A stretch of DNA of 64,000 nt from Oxyruncus cristatus (GCA_013399855.1 VXAY01005881.1:646599-710598); one strand, 5' to 3'. Positions 24,367 through 38,900 are shown, counted from the first letter of the stretch. The notes: generated by a model not told the origin, from the sequence alone. Numbers and translations are program-made.

Positions 24367-26949
24367 CTAATAGCAAAGAGGACATGTCAGCCCTGCTCAG
24401 AGCAAACACCCATGACTTGAAATCTGGGAACATTAAAAAATTCTGCTGACCCATTTTTTTATGGCACAAATGCAAAATTATATTGATAACAAAACCAGAG
24501 GGGATACTATTGAAATTAAATTAGTTTTTCCATAAGCTTACTCTTGATTTACGCTCTGGTATAAGTTGTTTAAAATGACAGCCACAGAGAAAAAGTCAGT
24601 TTTCTGTGGGAAGAACCAACACAGAAAACAAACTTCCTATGATATTCTCCTTGGTGGGTGATTTTCTTCACATTTTATGTTCAGAAAAGTAACTTCATAG
24701 ATTCAGGCTTCACCTGCAAAGATGCAATGGCTGCAAGCCCAGAAAACATTCCTCGGGACCAGGCCTCCATTAGGAGAGGGCTGTACAAAACAATATGCAG
24801 AAATCACATTTAGCTTGGCAAAGTATAATGACTTCAATACAACCAAATTCCAAGAAGTGCACAAGGAAACATTTGAACACTTTCTTATGTGTTCTAGCGG
24901 AGCATGTGGTTAAAGTTAAGCATTTGGTTTTGTTCTTTCCTGAACTACAAAGCAATGAAGAGACAAAAATAGACACACTTCAGCTTTCATGTGTTCTATC
25001 TTCCTAAGGAGCAGCAAACTATATCCTCTACGACAACTGAGTCTCTACACATCAAAAAATCTCTAAGGAGGTATCCCAGAATTAGGCTGCAACTCTTTAA
25101 AATAGCAATCCTAAAATCCGCAACATTCTATTAGCTGAGGAGCTGTACTAGCTGCAACTAACAAGAAACCAATTTAACAAAAACTCTTCCAGAAAATTCA
25201 CACTGAAGGTGGCATTATTTAAAAAGAGCTTCATATAAATTGATTGTATTTTATCTATTCAATATTGCATTTTAGTGCCAGAAGTCCAACATCAACTCAA
25301 AAATGCCTGGGTCTGTGATTACGCAGACACCCAGTCAAACAATTAGGAACCTAATCATTAAATAGTTTAAGACAGAAAACAGATGTTCTAGCCAATTTTG
25401 TTAGAGCTGGGAGCCTCTGAAGAGAGAAGTCTGGATTGTTTAGCTTGCTTATTTCTGCAGTGACAGAGATCATTCTCGTTACTGTGTGTTGAAGCGGTAA
25501 TTTCTGAACAATGATGCTGGCAGAACTACAAACAAAGAATTACACTAATGCAATCTGGATGTCACTAACACATGTAAGACTGTCTTCAGATTTTCAGAGG
25601 TCAAGCAGGATTTAAACTCTGCTCCCTTAATAAAACAGAAAGATGCTGTTCTTGGACTTCTTTTAAGTGTCTTTGGCTAAAAAGGCACAGGAATCCAGAC
25701 TGGGTAACAGAGCTTTGTCCTGCAACAGGAGCTCAAGGAAATAATTTATGTAGATTGTACTGCCAACAGTCAAACTGCTTTAAACAGATAAAGTTCCTCT
25801 TACTCCAAACAGTTGCAAACCAATAACCTTGTTAACACAGAACTGCCTCTCCAGGGCCTGTTCACGTACATAAACTTTCATTGTAACTGATAATCCACTG
25901 TCAAAGAACAATAAGCATTACATTTGTCATGTACTACAATTTTGCACCCTCCCCTCCAAGATATTGGACAAGAGGGTTGAGGGTTGATTTAAGTTCTCTG
26001 GATCCAAAGCACAGGTCTTTGGGGTTTGGTTGTAGATCCAAGCCGGAAACCTTAAGAAAAAAATTATACCTTTAGTTTTGATATTACCTTCAGCAGCTTC
26101 AGGAACTGCTGAATTCTCAAAACTTCTCTCTAGTTACAGAAGAGTTTGCAAGACACTTCATTTGCAATTGAAAACGCAGCACAATAGAGAGTTTAACCAA
26201 AAAAACAAAAGACAGAATTCAATTCAGCATCTCACCCCTTGTGCTGGTAAGACCTCAGTCTAAAGAACATCTATACCAGTCATATTGTAAACAATGAAGA
26301 CAGGAGAGGTCCTTATCCTGACACCTTCTTCTGTAATTTAGTATTCACCAGGGTGCACACAAAAACATAAAACAGTTTGGAAACTAAGACACAAGTATTC
26401 CAAGTGAACACGTAAGAGTGATTTAACACAAAACCACAAGTTGTTGTTGCCACCATTCTGAGAGTCAGCCAAGCTAGTGATGGAGCATCAGCCTTATCTT
26501 CAAAATGCCAGGTCAGAAACTGCTTATTTATTTCTCCTGCAGTTCAAAATGTATTTCATGAAGGTCAGACTGACAGCATTTTCTTTTGTCAGTATGAAAA
26601 AAAGGACTGTAACTGCACGAAAAGTATTTTTCTTGACAGAAATAGCAAAACACCCACTCAGTTTCCTTAAATTTCCTAGTCCTTTTAGCAAACAAAGGAA
26701 ATAAGTAACTATCTTGCCTGTGCTTTCCCTCATTAGATGAACACCTAAGTAACCACCAATTCAGTACAGCACTCAGACAAAACTAATCTGCAAGTCCTAA
26801 AAAAATTAACACATTTTTTCCTTTCCATGGTGCTTCTAATCCATTAGAACAACCATTTCATGACTGCAATTCCAAATACCAAACTGGTAAATCAATGGCA
26901 ATATAGGTGGGCAGGAAACATCAAACTGCCAAGGACAGGTCTGAGGTTT
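24367..26949. other. No gene recognised
   Basis: A+T-rich, with no open frame above about 80 codons and no repeat family recognised. Confidence 0.7.
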
Positions 26950-27055
26950 AGGAATTAAATATTTTTTTTAGAACTGCATAGGTTGATCATTCAAGGTAAG
27001 ACTAAATGGGCTTTTGAGGATCTATTTCTCACATTTGAACAATTCCAAATTCAAA
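26950..27055 (+). mobile_element. Probable ancient CR1 3' tail
   Basis: The core is AGACTAAATGGGCTTTTGAG (26999-27018) followed by GAACAATTCCAAATTC (27037-27052). In order and spacing this matches the CR1 tail pattern 'ggactagatgatcttttgaggtcccttccaacctaaacaattctatgattc'. The upstream limit is guesswork. Divergence is high, and a chance match of a 50-base A+T-rich segment cannot be excluded by eye. Confidence 0.45.
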
Positions 27056-30000
27056 ATTCTGGACCAATTTTATCTTCCTATGCATTGCAAGGATGACATT
27101 TACTGTAAAGCCTTTAACATTTTTCAGTGCACACAACAAAATGAAAGGGAAGCAATGGCTGGGAACTTGTGAGGTAGATCGAGACAGAAAATACATCCAT
27201 AGACAGGAGTAATATTAAATAACAAACCTCTATTACAGCTCTCAGTACACTTCCCTGCTGTTGAATCCAGTGGAAAGAGCAATTACTGCTAAAAACACAT
27301 GTCTGGAAAACAGGGGGAGCTGCTGGCTAGTAGGCAAAGCCACAGAAGCTCAAGGTTGACCTTTGCACACAGCCCACCTCAAGGCCAGCCATGGCTGGGC
27401 TGCATCTTGTACTCCACTCCTGGACAAAGCAGACTTGGTCTCTTCAGTAGGAAAGCTCCTGCCACCAAACACAGCTGAGTAATTCTACACATCATCTGCT
27501 CCCTTAGCCTCCAGTCTCTGCCTAGACAAAATAAGTTGAGAAAAAAGGCTTACTAGGCACAGCATATTACTAGGAGAGCTATACTTGTTCACATCTGGCT
27601 CACATCTGGCCAAATGAAACCACAAGTAGAATAGGCATAATGTCATCTTTTGTGCTTCATAGGTGTGCCTGTAAACCTTGCTAAAGACAGCTCCTTCTCT
27701 GGGTTTTTAGGTTATTAGACATTTTAGGGCTCAAGATGCAATTAAACAGGAAGGAGGTGAGATCTCGTCACCTCTGCTTTTACGCCCATACAACAGCAAT
27801 GAAAACCAGAGACATTCAAAGGTGCTGAAATTGGAAACCTCTACAGGAAACCTACCAGCACACAAGCCAGCACAACTTTAGGCTCTATAATTGGGAGATT
27901 ATTAAAGACCTGGAAACAGATGAGAAAACAGAAGACAGAAAAAGCAGAAGATGTTATACCACATTGAAATATGGCCAGGAATCTAACCTCAGGATTCCCA
28001 TCAGCCACAACCACCTCAAAAAACCTGGAAATGAGTAGTTACACAATAGGATAGCATTAAACTAGAATTCAGTGGGCAACTGAGGGAAAAAAAAACAAAC
28101 CCAAACCAAAAATCACAGCACACCACCAAAAACTTCACTCCGTCGCAAGAGACAGTTCTCCCCTTATCATCTGGGCACTCTCTCACGCTCAGTAGCAGAG
28201 GGATCAAACACAATCAGAAAAAAAATGTATAATTCAAGATCTGTTTAGACATCCGGTCAAGCTTATCAGAAAGAGTCAAATTGCTTTTCACTAAAGTGGA
28301 AATAAAAATATGTTGCTGGCATAGCTGCTGTTAGAAGAAACATAGCTGTGTCTGTCCTAAGCCAAGAAGTCCCTTGAAGAAAAGGTGATGATCAGAGTAG
28401 AGAAACTCATGAAGTACCATTTTCACCAAGTGCTGCAAGCAGCCAGTCAAAAACATTCTATCAGGCTCCAAATTTCTGGATGCAGCATCCCAAACAACCC
28501 CAACAGGGCTAAAGCATACAGATCCACTGCACATTAAAGGTAACACAGGAGCCTGGTACTGAAGTGATCAAAATAGCAAATAAGCTAGAAGCTTCAAAAG
28601 CCTAGAAAGACTAAAATAATACTAAGACTGGGAAAAGGTCAGATTGGGGGAAGCTGGGAAGACCTGAGGGCTAAGAGGGGATATTAAAAATGTCAGCAGT
28701 GTAAAAAGCAAGGAAGTGCATGATGTTTCTATAAGTAGCTAGATACATTTAGCCTCCAGCGTAGCATTTTGCTACCAATGGCGTGAGCCTACACTGGTCG
28801 AATGTCTGAGCTGAGACGCAGCAGCTTCACATTTCTCCCTCCACTCCTCCATCCCAGAAATAAGGTTCATGTGTGCTCCAGCCTTCCTGGAAGAGGCAAG
28901 AATTATTTTTTTAAAAATTGCAACAGAGAGAAAGGAAAAAAAAAACAGGAACAAGACATCAAAGTACTCCACTGCTCAGGCCAGAGAAGCAGTGGCCCGT
29001 GGAACACCCTACATATCATGACTACACGGCTAGAGGAAAAATTCACATGCACACATTCCAAGTGCTTTCAAGTCAAGCTGTCCAGATGTTTCTGCACAGC
29101 TGCATGTTAGTAATGTTGTGTGGGCAACGTGCAACAGACCCAACAAGTCTCTCTTGCTGCGCAGAACACCTGCAGGAAAATGAAAAGCACAACCATAACT
29201 CACAAAAGCTAAAATTAACTTCTCTTGTTCAAGCTTTATAACTAAAACTCCAACAACCTGCATGAGAGAAAAGGGAAAGGTAACTCAGATGAAGACAGTT
29301 AAAAAAAGGAGGAAAATATATCCTTGCATCGGTTTTCAGTTTGGATAGTAATTATGATGGAGGTTTTTTTCCACTGCTCTCAGCAAAGCGTTTTCACATT
29401 CTCTTTCCCTCCTCTTTTGTTCCATATATTACAGATTTATGCTCCTTCACAGAGGAACTTAATCATTTGGAAAACTTTAAACCACAAAAACCCTAAAAAA
29501 ATGAAGTACACAGGCTGGAATAGTAATGAATAGTTCTGCTCGGGAAAGCTCTGACCACACAATTTTTGTTAAAAGATGTTGCATAGAATGTTAATGATTT
29601 TAATGACACTTTTGATAGTAGAATTGGCAAGGCCCATGATGATATTATCACTCATTTTCAGAGTCCCAGAGTGAAAGCACAGCTTTTCCTGGAAACTGAA
29701 GCTTCAATCCAGCTTCAGTTCACGCAAGAAAAAGATAAATTCTGCTCTGCTGTAAAGCAACATGAGCTTTCAAATGTCAGAATGTGTTCTCTGATCCTGA
29801 ATTGGCATTTTGAAGAGCAGAGACTCAGGTACTTGAGCATGACAGGACATAGGTGAAACTTAGAAGAAAATTCAGAAACCTTTACTATTCTGAGTAGTTG
29901 CTCAGATATCACAAACATAAATGCCTACAACTTGAGCAGCTAAAAGCATCAGAGATTACACATTCTACTATTTGAGGCAGTTAAATGAAGGGTTGAATCT

Positions 30001-30763
30001 TTGCCTGATATTCCAAAACCTTGAAAAAAGCCTCTCAAAGATCTGTTGAGAAGATTGTTTGCTCCTCTTCAGATCATCCTCAATTTTAGGCTTTTTCGAC
30101 TAAAACCTCCCCAGACCACCATAATCTTCAGAGCTCAACCAGTGATAGAGACAGAGAAAATCCAAGCATATGCAACAAGAGCATTAACTCAGTCAGGTTT
30201 TTCAGGCACATTTCCTAGTGGAAATGACTCCACGGCCAAAGGTAGTGAAAGAAATTTAGTCTAGGAGAAAAGCCTAAAAGGTCACTCCAAATATCAGAGG
30301 GAGTGTAAGCAAAGGTCAGGGTCATTGCTACACCTGTCCTCTGGATAAACAGAAGCCTCACACGTTGTCAGTTACTATCAGCATTAAAACGAGACTCTGC
30401 TTTAACAACACAGGATTTGCCTTTTAAGAGGCTTAGAAACGAACTCTCAGTTCTCAGCAGGGAGTTTTGCAAAGGGAGCTTCAAGCCTGAGAGACCAGTC
30501 CATACCATACCTCATTCTCGCTTAATCTAGAGCATAAATCTGCTCAGGAAAGAAAGCAGCAACTTCACTCGAACTCATAGTCTGTGTATTTGAGGCAACA
30601 CAGGTTATTTAAAAAAATTCAAGGGCGCTTATGAAAGCTAGACACCCCAGCGAGAACATATGGTACAATAAATGCAACAACGTAGCAGCAACAACAAAAA
30701 TATTAACCACTTCAACACCATGATAAGTAACTGATGATAGGTCTAACTGCATTGCCTTTCACA

Positions 30764-30779
30764 AAATAAATAAATAAAT
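30764..30779. repeat. Short (AAAT)n microsatellite
   Basis: About four AAAT units in A+T-rich DNA. Confidence 0.85.
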
Positions 30780-31315
30780 CATCTGTTTTAGATGAAACCT
30801 CAGAAGCTCAAAGGCTTGAGACAAAGCCTATCTGAAAACTAATGTTATCATGACCTTTGGATCAAAAACCTTTGGACCAAAAGGTCTTCAAACCAGAGAT
30901 CTCTTCTGCTGTACACCTCCTCCTCCTCCTGCCACCACATCTTCCTTCTCATATGATCCTATTGAAATCAGTCCTCACCTGCAACTCCCTTTCTATTACT
31001 TCTCTCCTCACACAGATCTCTCAGCTCCCTGATTTTCAGCCCTTTACGTCCTCATTAAAAATATCTGTTTTCACCTCATTTTTCCTCTTCTTGTAAATGT
31101 TTCCACCTATAATGGCTTCTTTCCCAAGTTATAAGTATGTTAAGACCTGGACCTTTACAAAAGCCATCCTGTACCCCAGTTTACTATCCATCTACCAGCT
31201 CTTTTCATTGTCTTTTTTTCAACTCAAAACACTAATTGTCATGTCTAGTCTGCTTGAAGTAGAACTGAATGTGAATCAGTTTTCCCATGCCAAGGAAGAT
31301 CCTGAGCATTAATTG

Positions 31316-31332
31316 CCCCCTCCCCCCGCCCC
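31316..31332 (+). repeat. Poly-C tract
   Basis: C5, T, C6, G, C4 leading into a T-run. Simple low-complexity sequence. Confidence 0.9.
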
Positions 31333-34300
31333 TTTTTTGCTGTTTCACAATGAGAAAACTGACATTGTTTGATATTTTTATTAAAACCAGAGACAGAGAT
31401 ATCTATCTCAGACTAGACAATAAGTCTTACAAAGGTAGTCATACAGGAAAATCCATGTGTACCTAATTAACAGGAGAATTTTTGAAAGCATCACCCAGAT
31501 TAATGTTTTTCATATTGTGATAAGGGCTAAAATAGGAATCCAGAACCACTTTACTTCCTTTGTCTCAAAATTTAACATTGAGCTGGGGAAAAACCTTCAC
31601 TTCATTCAGATGAATGTGGCCTCAAACAGGTATAGTTTCAACAGAAAACTGGTCTAAAAACCACTTATCTGCTTTAACCTGGAATTCTCCCCTACAGTCT
31701 CTCTCCACCCAAAAGGGTATCCAGTAATTCTTCTTAGCTGAAGCTTGCCTGAAAATAGCCACCAGTTCTAACACCTTCACCACTGATCTGGTCCTCACAA
31801 AGCATCTTTGATCGTGCCCAAATTATGCCTGCATTCTCCTTTCCAATGATTCCGCATATTAGTCTCTGGAATTTCTTCACTGTATGGGAGCCACAGGACT
31901 GGCTCTGGTGGACCATGCACAATGGGCAGAGGAGTTAGTTTCAAGGAGTTAGCCCAAGACAGATACTTCTGTTGAGTCCTGCTTTTAGCCATTAAAGGTG
32001 TCACCTTCAACTCTCTGACCCAGTCTTCTGGGCACGAACAAATGGAACACACGTCTGACACCAGCCCTTGGTCCAGTTTTCATCCTAAACAGCAGATTTT
32101 ACTGCATACTATAGAAAATCAAGGTTACTTTGAAACAGATCAAAGTGTACCAGGCCAAGTAAATGTATCTCACGTGATGGCAAGCAGTGGATGTCATGGG
32201 AAATGTATTACAACTGAGTAAATCTGTAGTCAAACTTCTCCAGTTTTACTGTACTGTTTCCTGAACACAGGTTTCTCTTCTGGATTAAGAGTTCCTATTA
32301 GATTATTTTCCCATTAATTTATACAAACATTATTTTTCTGAAGCTCTCACATGTTGTTTCTCACCTGCCTTCTACCTGCAATTAGCACATGAGCCAGTCT
32401 GACCCTCACTACTAAGCTCTTAAATACACATCATTATGTTTGTCCTTGTGAAGCTCTCATTGCTAACTTGCATATCCTTTAATTTTTATGACTATGACCG
32501 TGTATGGTGCTTGACAATAGCCTACAGCTACAGCTGGGCCTGCCCAGAGCTACATCATCATATTATTTGCCACTGTCTGTTGCCATCTTGTACTTAACAC
32601 AGATATGTTGGGGCGAGGACACCCTGGTTCTGCGTTTGCCAAGCAGCAGGACCCTGGTCCGTGACTAGGCAGTACAGCAACAAAAAAATTACAGCTTGGA
32701 TAGCCAAGCTGTAGGGTTTTGGAAGTGGGACCCATCATTTGTAAAGCAGTTCGCACACATCCTGGCACGAGGCTGTCTCTTAAACCAATTTGTCTCCAGG
32801 GTAGAAAACCCTTGGTCCCTCTGAGGAAAGGTCAGGCACATTTATCTGCCAAAAGTCAGTCTCTCAGTGTCAACAAAATGGCAACTATCCACACAACGGG
32901 TACATTTAGTTCAAAGGAGGAGGAGTTCCACAAGTAATACTGACAGCTGGAGTGAATGTGATCTCAAGGCTGCCCTTTGGGCCTTTTGAGAATGGCAGAT
33001 AATTTAACAATGAAAATCTGATCACATTAACATAGGAGAGGGAGGGGAGGGGATTAGACATGCTAATCCAAAATGGGCACCACTGCTTCTACCAGATCTT
33101 TGACTATTATCACAGCAATGATGATTCTTAGTATGTTTCATGATTTGAGTGATTGCTTTTTAAGTAATACCTCCTAAAGGAATGTTATTGGCATCAGTGC
33201 CTTAGTTTTAGAACTAAGGAAATCATTTCAGCAAAAGCTTAAGAACATGAAAATGAAACCAAAATGAATACACCTTTATTTACTTGGGAGAAGAAGGTGT
33301 CAGTCACAATTATTTGGAAGGTCTCTCAACAGTTCAGACTTCTAACTTTGTCTGATCGAACCTTATGAGGAAGTCTTTGTTAAAAACTACAAAATGTAAT
33401 ACTATCACTATCCTTCTCATGCAAAAAGCTTTCACTAAACACACATGAAAGTTAAAGCTTGAAAAAAATAGAGTTTTTATAGGGTTTGGTGGTGGGAGGA
33501 TCTACGAGCTGTCAAGGAAAGGTCTGTAAGTAGGTCAAATACGTAAACAACACTTATAGTCAGAATTATCCTAAAGAATGTGAATTCCCACAATGCCTGT
33601 GTCATGCCCAGCCTGTGTTTCATCTCCAGGAAATTTTGTAATTTCCCACTGGTTTAATTATCCTTTTAACTAAACTAGTTTGTCAGTACGCAGAGAATAC
33701 AAACTAGTCATGGGCAATAAAGCCTTGAAAATCTTCTATTGTAGTACTCCAACTCCCTACCATCCCTCCTAATCTTTAATAGAGTGTTGCCATTAAGTGA
33801 TTTCCCTTAATATGCAGCCAGTGAGGTTTCTTTGGCATGTAAACTCCTGTACTCCCAGAATAAGCATTACTGGCATGACATTTCTAATTCTAATTATTTT
33901 AGATTATTTTCTAACAGTCATTAAAAATAGAGGGATTTTCTATATTCAATTAAGAAATAGTCCAACATTCTAAGAAAGAGCCTTAGCAAATACACTTAAG
34001 GTATTCTCAAATATTAAAAAACTGTTGCCAGAGGAAATGAGCATGATTTCCAAAGCTGCTTTCTGAAACTGCTGCTAGAGATAGCAGGATAAGCTGTTGC
34101 AATCCTAGGTCTGGAAGCAGGGATACCACATCTTTCAAACTGCTGTAGGCAGTAACTGGGAGACCTTTCCCCCTCCTTCCACAAGCTTTAAACCTGTTTC
34201 CAGTCCACTGGAGTGGGAAATACATGCGGTGATACCGCAGCCAGTTCTGCCACCAAACAGATGGTGACTGCTGGAAGCCAGCAACACAGATCCTAGTCAC

Positions 34301-34734
34301 TGAAACTTTATTGGGAGCACCCACCAGTGTGAATAAATGTCTTTAGATGGACTAATTAAAACGACTCTTTTCATTAGTTAGGACCATCTGTTAGGCCACA
34401 GACCTGGTGGAATTGCACACAGGTGGACATTCCTACGTGGGAATAGGCAAAAGAGCATCTCATGGCTTGTAAAGCTATTGTGCCCCAATAATGGGCTACT
34501 GAGTTTTCACACAGAATGTTCCTTCCATCTGTGCCCGCCGAAGGATTTTTACCCATCTCTCCACCTCACCCAGATAGGTGCTGACTGGTATTGAACATCA
34601 AGCTCAAAAGCAGCTTAATCTTTCTATCTAAATGTACCAAATATTTCTTGATATGTTACAAGTGTCTGTACCGTTCCATAATTATCCCCATATTTGCATC
34701 CAGCAGCAAAAGGGAAAGAAATAAAAATTAATTT

Positions 34735-34903
34735 GTTTTGGGTTTTGGTGGGGTTTTTTGTTTGTTTTTTGTTGTTGTTGTTGTTGTGTTTTTTGTTGTT
34801 GTTGTTTTGTGGGGGGTTTTTTGTTGTTGTTGTTGTTGTTTTGGGGTTTTGTTGTTGTTGTTTTTGGGGGGGGTTTTTTGTTGTTGTTTTTGGGGGGGTT
34901 TTT
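34735..34903. repeat. TTG-rich microsatellite with interspersed poly-G runs
   Basis: Low-complexity DNA made of (GTT)n blocks broken by T-runs and by G-runs at 34747-34753 (GGTGGGG), 34811-34816 (G6), 34843-34846 (G4), 34866-34873 (G8) and 34892-34898 (G7). The opposite strand reads (CAA)n with C-runs. All six frames across it give meaningless Phe/Val/Cys/Gly- or Gln/Thr/Lys/Pro-rich peptides of 64-113 codons, which should not be taken as genes. Slippage-prone; its exact length in the assembly may be unreliable. Confidence 0.95.
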
Positions 34904-35373
34904 TATACCCAGAAAAATACAAAAGACTAGCTCAGAAAAAGTCCACAAGAATGAATGTGGAATCCACGACAACGAGCCCTGGGGCAAAAAGGACAGTAAT
35001 ACAAAACACTAGCAAGCTTTTTTTCTTGAAATCAAATCCTTCACATGTACAAGGCAATTCATATAAGACTCAGCAGTAAAGCCTTATACACGCTGGCTCA
35101 ACCTGCCTGTGAAATACACATACACAAGACCAAATCAGTGCAATGGACCAGACTTGTAGTTTTACACTTTCTGTTTCCTGCCCTTTACCCTGGGACACCC
35201 AGCACCCCTCAGTGCTTACACATGATCTCATATTCAAAGTCTTTGTTAACAGAATTCATACTGAGTCTGTATCTTCTGACTGCTCAGTGTTTTATAAAAA
35301 CCAAGCCAGAAAACTCACATGTGAACACCAAGTGCATCACTCCTGGCAGTTGTTCATATTTCCTGGCATGGCA

Positions 35374-35402
35374 GGAATAAGGTACACTAATAAGGTACAC
35401 TA
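35374..35402. repeat. Short direct duplication (AATAAGGTACACT)
   Basis: AATAAGGTACACT occurs twice in immediate succession (about 35377-35389 and 35390-35402). A minimal tandem duplication with no other signal. Confidence 0.7.
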
Positions 35403-35935
35403 TTATTTGATATTTGCTCTTCTGAGGTACCTGTAATTCTCAGATGAACCAGAAATTATACAAAAATAGATGGGTTGAAAAGATCAGTCTAAACATGTTA
35501 ATACAAGTTCTGGCCACTGCAGTTCTCCCGTACTATCCTTTAAACTACCAAGATTTCTGGGAGTGAGAGTTGGACATAGGAGACTTCATTGCCAAAATAA
35601 GATAAAGGTCTGAAAGGAAAAATTTCAAGAAAATAGTTGTTTTGAGCCTTAGTTTACACAAAAGGTCACCAGTAGTTTATTTTTCCACCCCTTATATATC
35701 ACCTTTAGACAGTCAGTTAAGGCAATGCAGACATCCAGGAAGCTGGCTAGCCAACATATAAAGCACTTGAAAAACAGCAGAAAGGCCAATATGCTTCTAT
35801 TTACAATATTTTGTGACCCTAACCAAATCATCATGTTTTATTATTTCCTCATTTCTATAGCTCTGCTCTCTCACAAGAGCCAGCAGCAAACATTTGTTCT
35901 CCACTGGCCAAAGGAGCAGCCAAGTGTCTCCTCCA

Positions 35936-35976
35936 CAGCCAATATCAGTTAGTGAGCCATAAGCAGCCAATATCAG
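35936..35976. repeat. Direct repeat of CAGCCAATATCAG
   Basis: The 13-base word CAGCCAATATCAG occurs at 35936-35948 and again at 35964-35976, 28 bases apart. Each contains a CCAAT core. With no other promoter signal nearby, this is recorded only as a repeat. Confidence 0.7.
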
Positions 35977-38900
35977 GTTGTGACAGCACAAGGTAGCAGC
36001 TGATGCCCTTCTACTGGAAAATTAGACTTGGGGTTTAGGCACCTAAGGATTTTTTTTCTACCAACTTAATTCATTCTGCAACCCTATTTGAAGTTATTTG
36101 ATCAAATTTGGATTTAAATTGGGGCAACCAGTGGAACTATGCTGATTTATGCCAGCTGAGGAACTGACTATTTTATGCCTACAGTCTCTTTCTTTTGTGC
36201 AAGAATAAACAGAGAAGAATTCATGCCCAAAGAAAGTAAAACAGTATTGTGTAATCTCAAGGCCAAAGAGAAGCATGTGTGCTGAAATCAGAAGCCTCTA
36301 ATCTAAAAAACCTTGACAAAACAGGGATGATTTTCCCAGTGTGGGAATCTGCAGATCTCAGTAGAAGGCCTTCAAGGCCCAGCAAGAAGAGTCATTCACA
36401 TAGTGCATTCATTGAGAATCCCATGCAAACAGCAGTTACAACTCTTGGATTCCTTCAGCTGATACCTCTACAAGCAACCAAACCTTTGGTAGTTGAGATG
36501 TACAAGATGGTAACGGTTCATTCCTGTTATCTGAGGGTATATCTGAAGCGAAGTATATTGCTTCACCCTTTACAAGATTGCCAGTCATTGTTCCTGAACA
36601 AAACTGTCATGCAAAAGGGAAAACAACATGCCAAGCCTATTATAGTCCATCTTACCTGAATTCATAGTCAGAATAATGCTTAGAGACCCAAATTTAAATA
36701 CCATCTCACCCCAAAGCTTTGTGGCCTCCTGGAAGCCTTTAACCTGAGCATGCTCTGAATAGATTTGTATTTGGACATGGTTGCTCCACCAAGAGATACA
36801 CTGGCTGGAATTCCTGTCATATGGAGAGTCCAGTGATAGCTTGTCTATAGCCAGTGTTGTGGCTGAAAGACCTTGATCAAGTTTATGCTCACTGTTTCCC
36901 TTCAAAAGATAAGAGCCCCAATTCACTAAACTCATTAGGACCTTTATCTGAAGGATTTAAGTTGCACTTTAGCTCTTACTGACAATTTGCATGGGACCAA
37001 GCAGCAGTGCCTCAAAGAAAAAGTTATTGCCAAGCATTAGTCCTACACAGAGACAAAAAATAAACTAATATTTACATAGAAATAGTGAACATTCCAAACA
37101 AACTGCTTTTGTAATATTCATCTCCCCCCTACACCTTCAACTCAAACGGACCCTGATACATACACCATACAGAATTCCTGAATAAGAACAGTGAAGACAT
37201 CTCAAACTTCTTGGAGAATATTGAAAAGATTTCAGAGAATCAGAAGCAATTAAGATACATGTAAAGCAGGAAGTAAGATACTTCAACAAACAAAAATTCA
37301 GTCAATTGGTTTAATAGCATATTCTTACAGCTATGCTAACAGATACAATTAACCTTATAGCACACCTAGAATTCCATGTTAGCTTAAATATGGGGAAGGA
37401 ATACCAACTAGGTAAGATCAATACTGCAACCTCCCCTTAAGGAGAAATTCTTTTTCCAGTGTACATCAGAAATGCCAGTCAACACACGTGATTGGCAAGT
37501 CTGTATTCCAGTGCACTGCTTACAATCGGTCGTTTTACGACAGATGCCAAAGAAAATTTCTAAGTTGATTGCCCGGGGTGCCATAAAACATTTGAAACTC
37601 TGATCCCACAGATCACAATGAATCATAATTTCACTTCCTTAGATGATACAGTTTGACATTTTCTTTGGGTAAGAGCTTCATTTTGGAACTTACAAAGGAA
37701 TATGAAGAGTCATTAGACCAGACCAAATTAGCTTTTGCTTACTTGCCATTAGGTGTTCAGAAAAGAAACATTACTCAAGTAGTTGAACTTACTCATTTGC
37801 ATCTTTGAAAAGAATTACTGTAAATCAAGGGGATGGATCCCTAGAGGATCCAGAGGGGTTTTTTGAGAGGAATTTTGGGAACAGAACCCTTAGGGGGGTT
37901 CTCGGTATCTAAATGCTTTTCTAGTTCCCCAATAAAATGCACTTTCATGGAGGTTTATGTATTTTTAACAACCTCCGACTACTTGGGCAGCAGCAACTAG
38001 TGAAAATTCAGGCAGGCATCTGCATTTGCCTGTCCCACGCCAAAAAGAAAATCAAGTAGCTCTTCAGTCAATCTGGTAAACATAAAAAGGGAGTGTTACT
38101 GGAAGACTAGAGTATTTACCTATATTCCTAAAAATGAGTAAAATAAAACCTGGATTTAGAGTAAACTAAAGATTGATAGAAATTCCTTCACTTACATGAA
38201 AAGCAAGGGGCAATGGACTTTTACTAATTCATCAGCATGAAATTATGCAAAATTAAAAATTAAACCTTCTCCTTTGAATCTCAGCAACACCAGCTTTGTC
38301 CTTAACCCATAAGGAACACTAGTGTCCCACAGCTAACCATATCAGTTAAAACCTACCCTACAAGTTACTAAGATCACATTTTACCTGTTGTGCTTTTAAA
38401 TAATGTCCTTTTTCTTTACCTTTCATTCTTGTTTTAGTCAAAAAGCAGACCTGTTAACACAGTTCATTCACAACCAGTACTGAATACATACAGTCAGTAG
38501 CATACCAACTAAAGCCTGAACATGCCACCTCTGTGACACTTAAAGTCTGCACAGGCCCAAAGATCAAGCAGCACAATTTCATTCTTCAACTTTCAAACCT
38601 TTGAGCACCAACAGCAACAAATCTTGAGATTTTAGAGGAGGTGTAGTTGATCATTTGCAAGGATCATAAATGAAGAGGAGGGGATTAAGGTGTACAGATA
38701 AGGGGTGCCATACATTGAGGAAAGATGGTTCTAGAATAGACATTAAATAGGAATGAAAAGTATTTAGAGTAACTAGCCATGCATAAAACACCAAAACTTG
38801 TCCTCCCAGCCTAAAAGAAGTCTGGTGGTAGAGATGAGGCCTGGGAACAGGCATGACTCGAGTATATCATAATACCATCCTGAAACTACTGGCAACAGCA

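Larger units (their letters stand above)
27056..34734. other. No gene recognised
   Basis: A long stretch with only simple-sequence features: (CTC)n near 30916-30930, poly-C at 31316 and a purine-rich AGGGAGGGGAGGGG stretch near 33038-33052. Open frames do not exceed about 107 codons and none is recognisable. Confidence 0.7.

Noticed and set aside
34682..35079. Several Phe/Val/Cys/Gly-rich and Gln/Thr/Lys/Pro-rich frames of up to 113 codons
   Set aside because: Translations of the TTG/poly-G simple repeat, not genes.
36585..36935. 116-codon minus-strand frame, considered as a transposase or exon
   Set aside because: No catalytic motif, terminal repeats or splice context.
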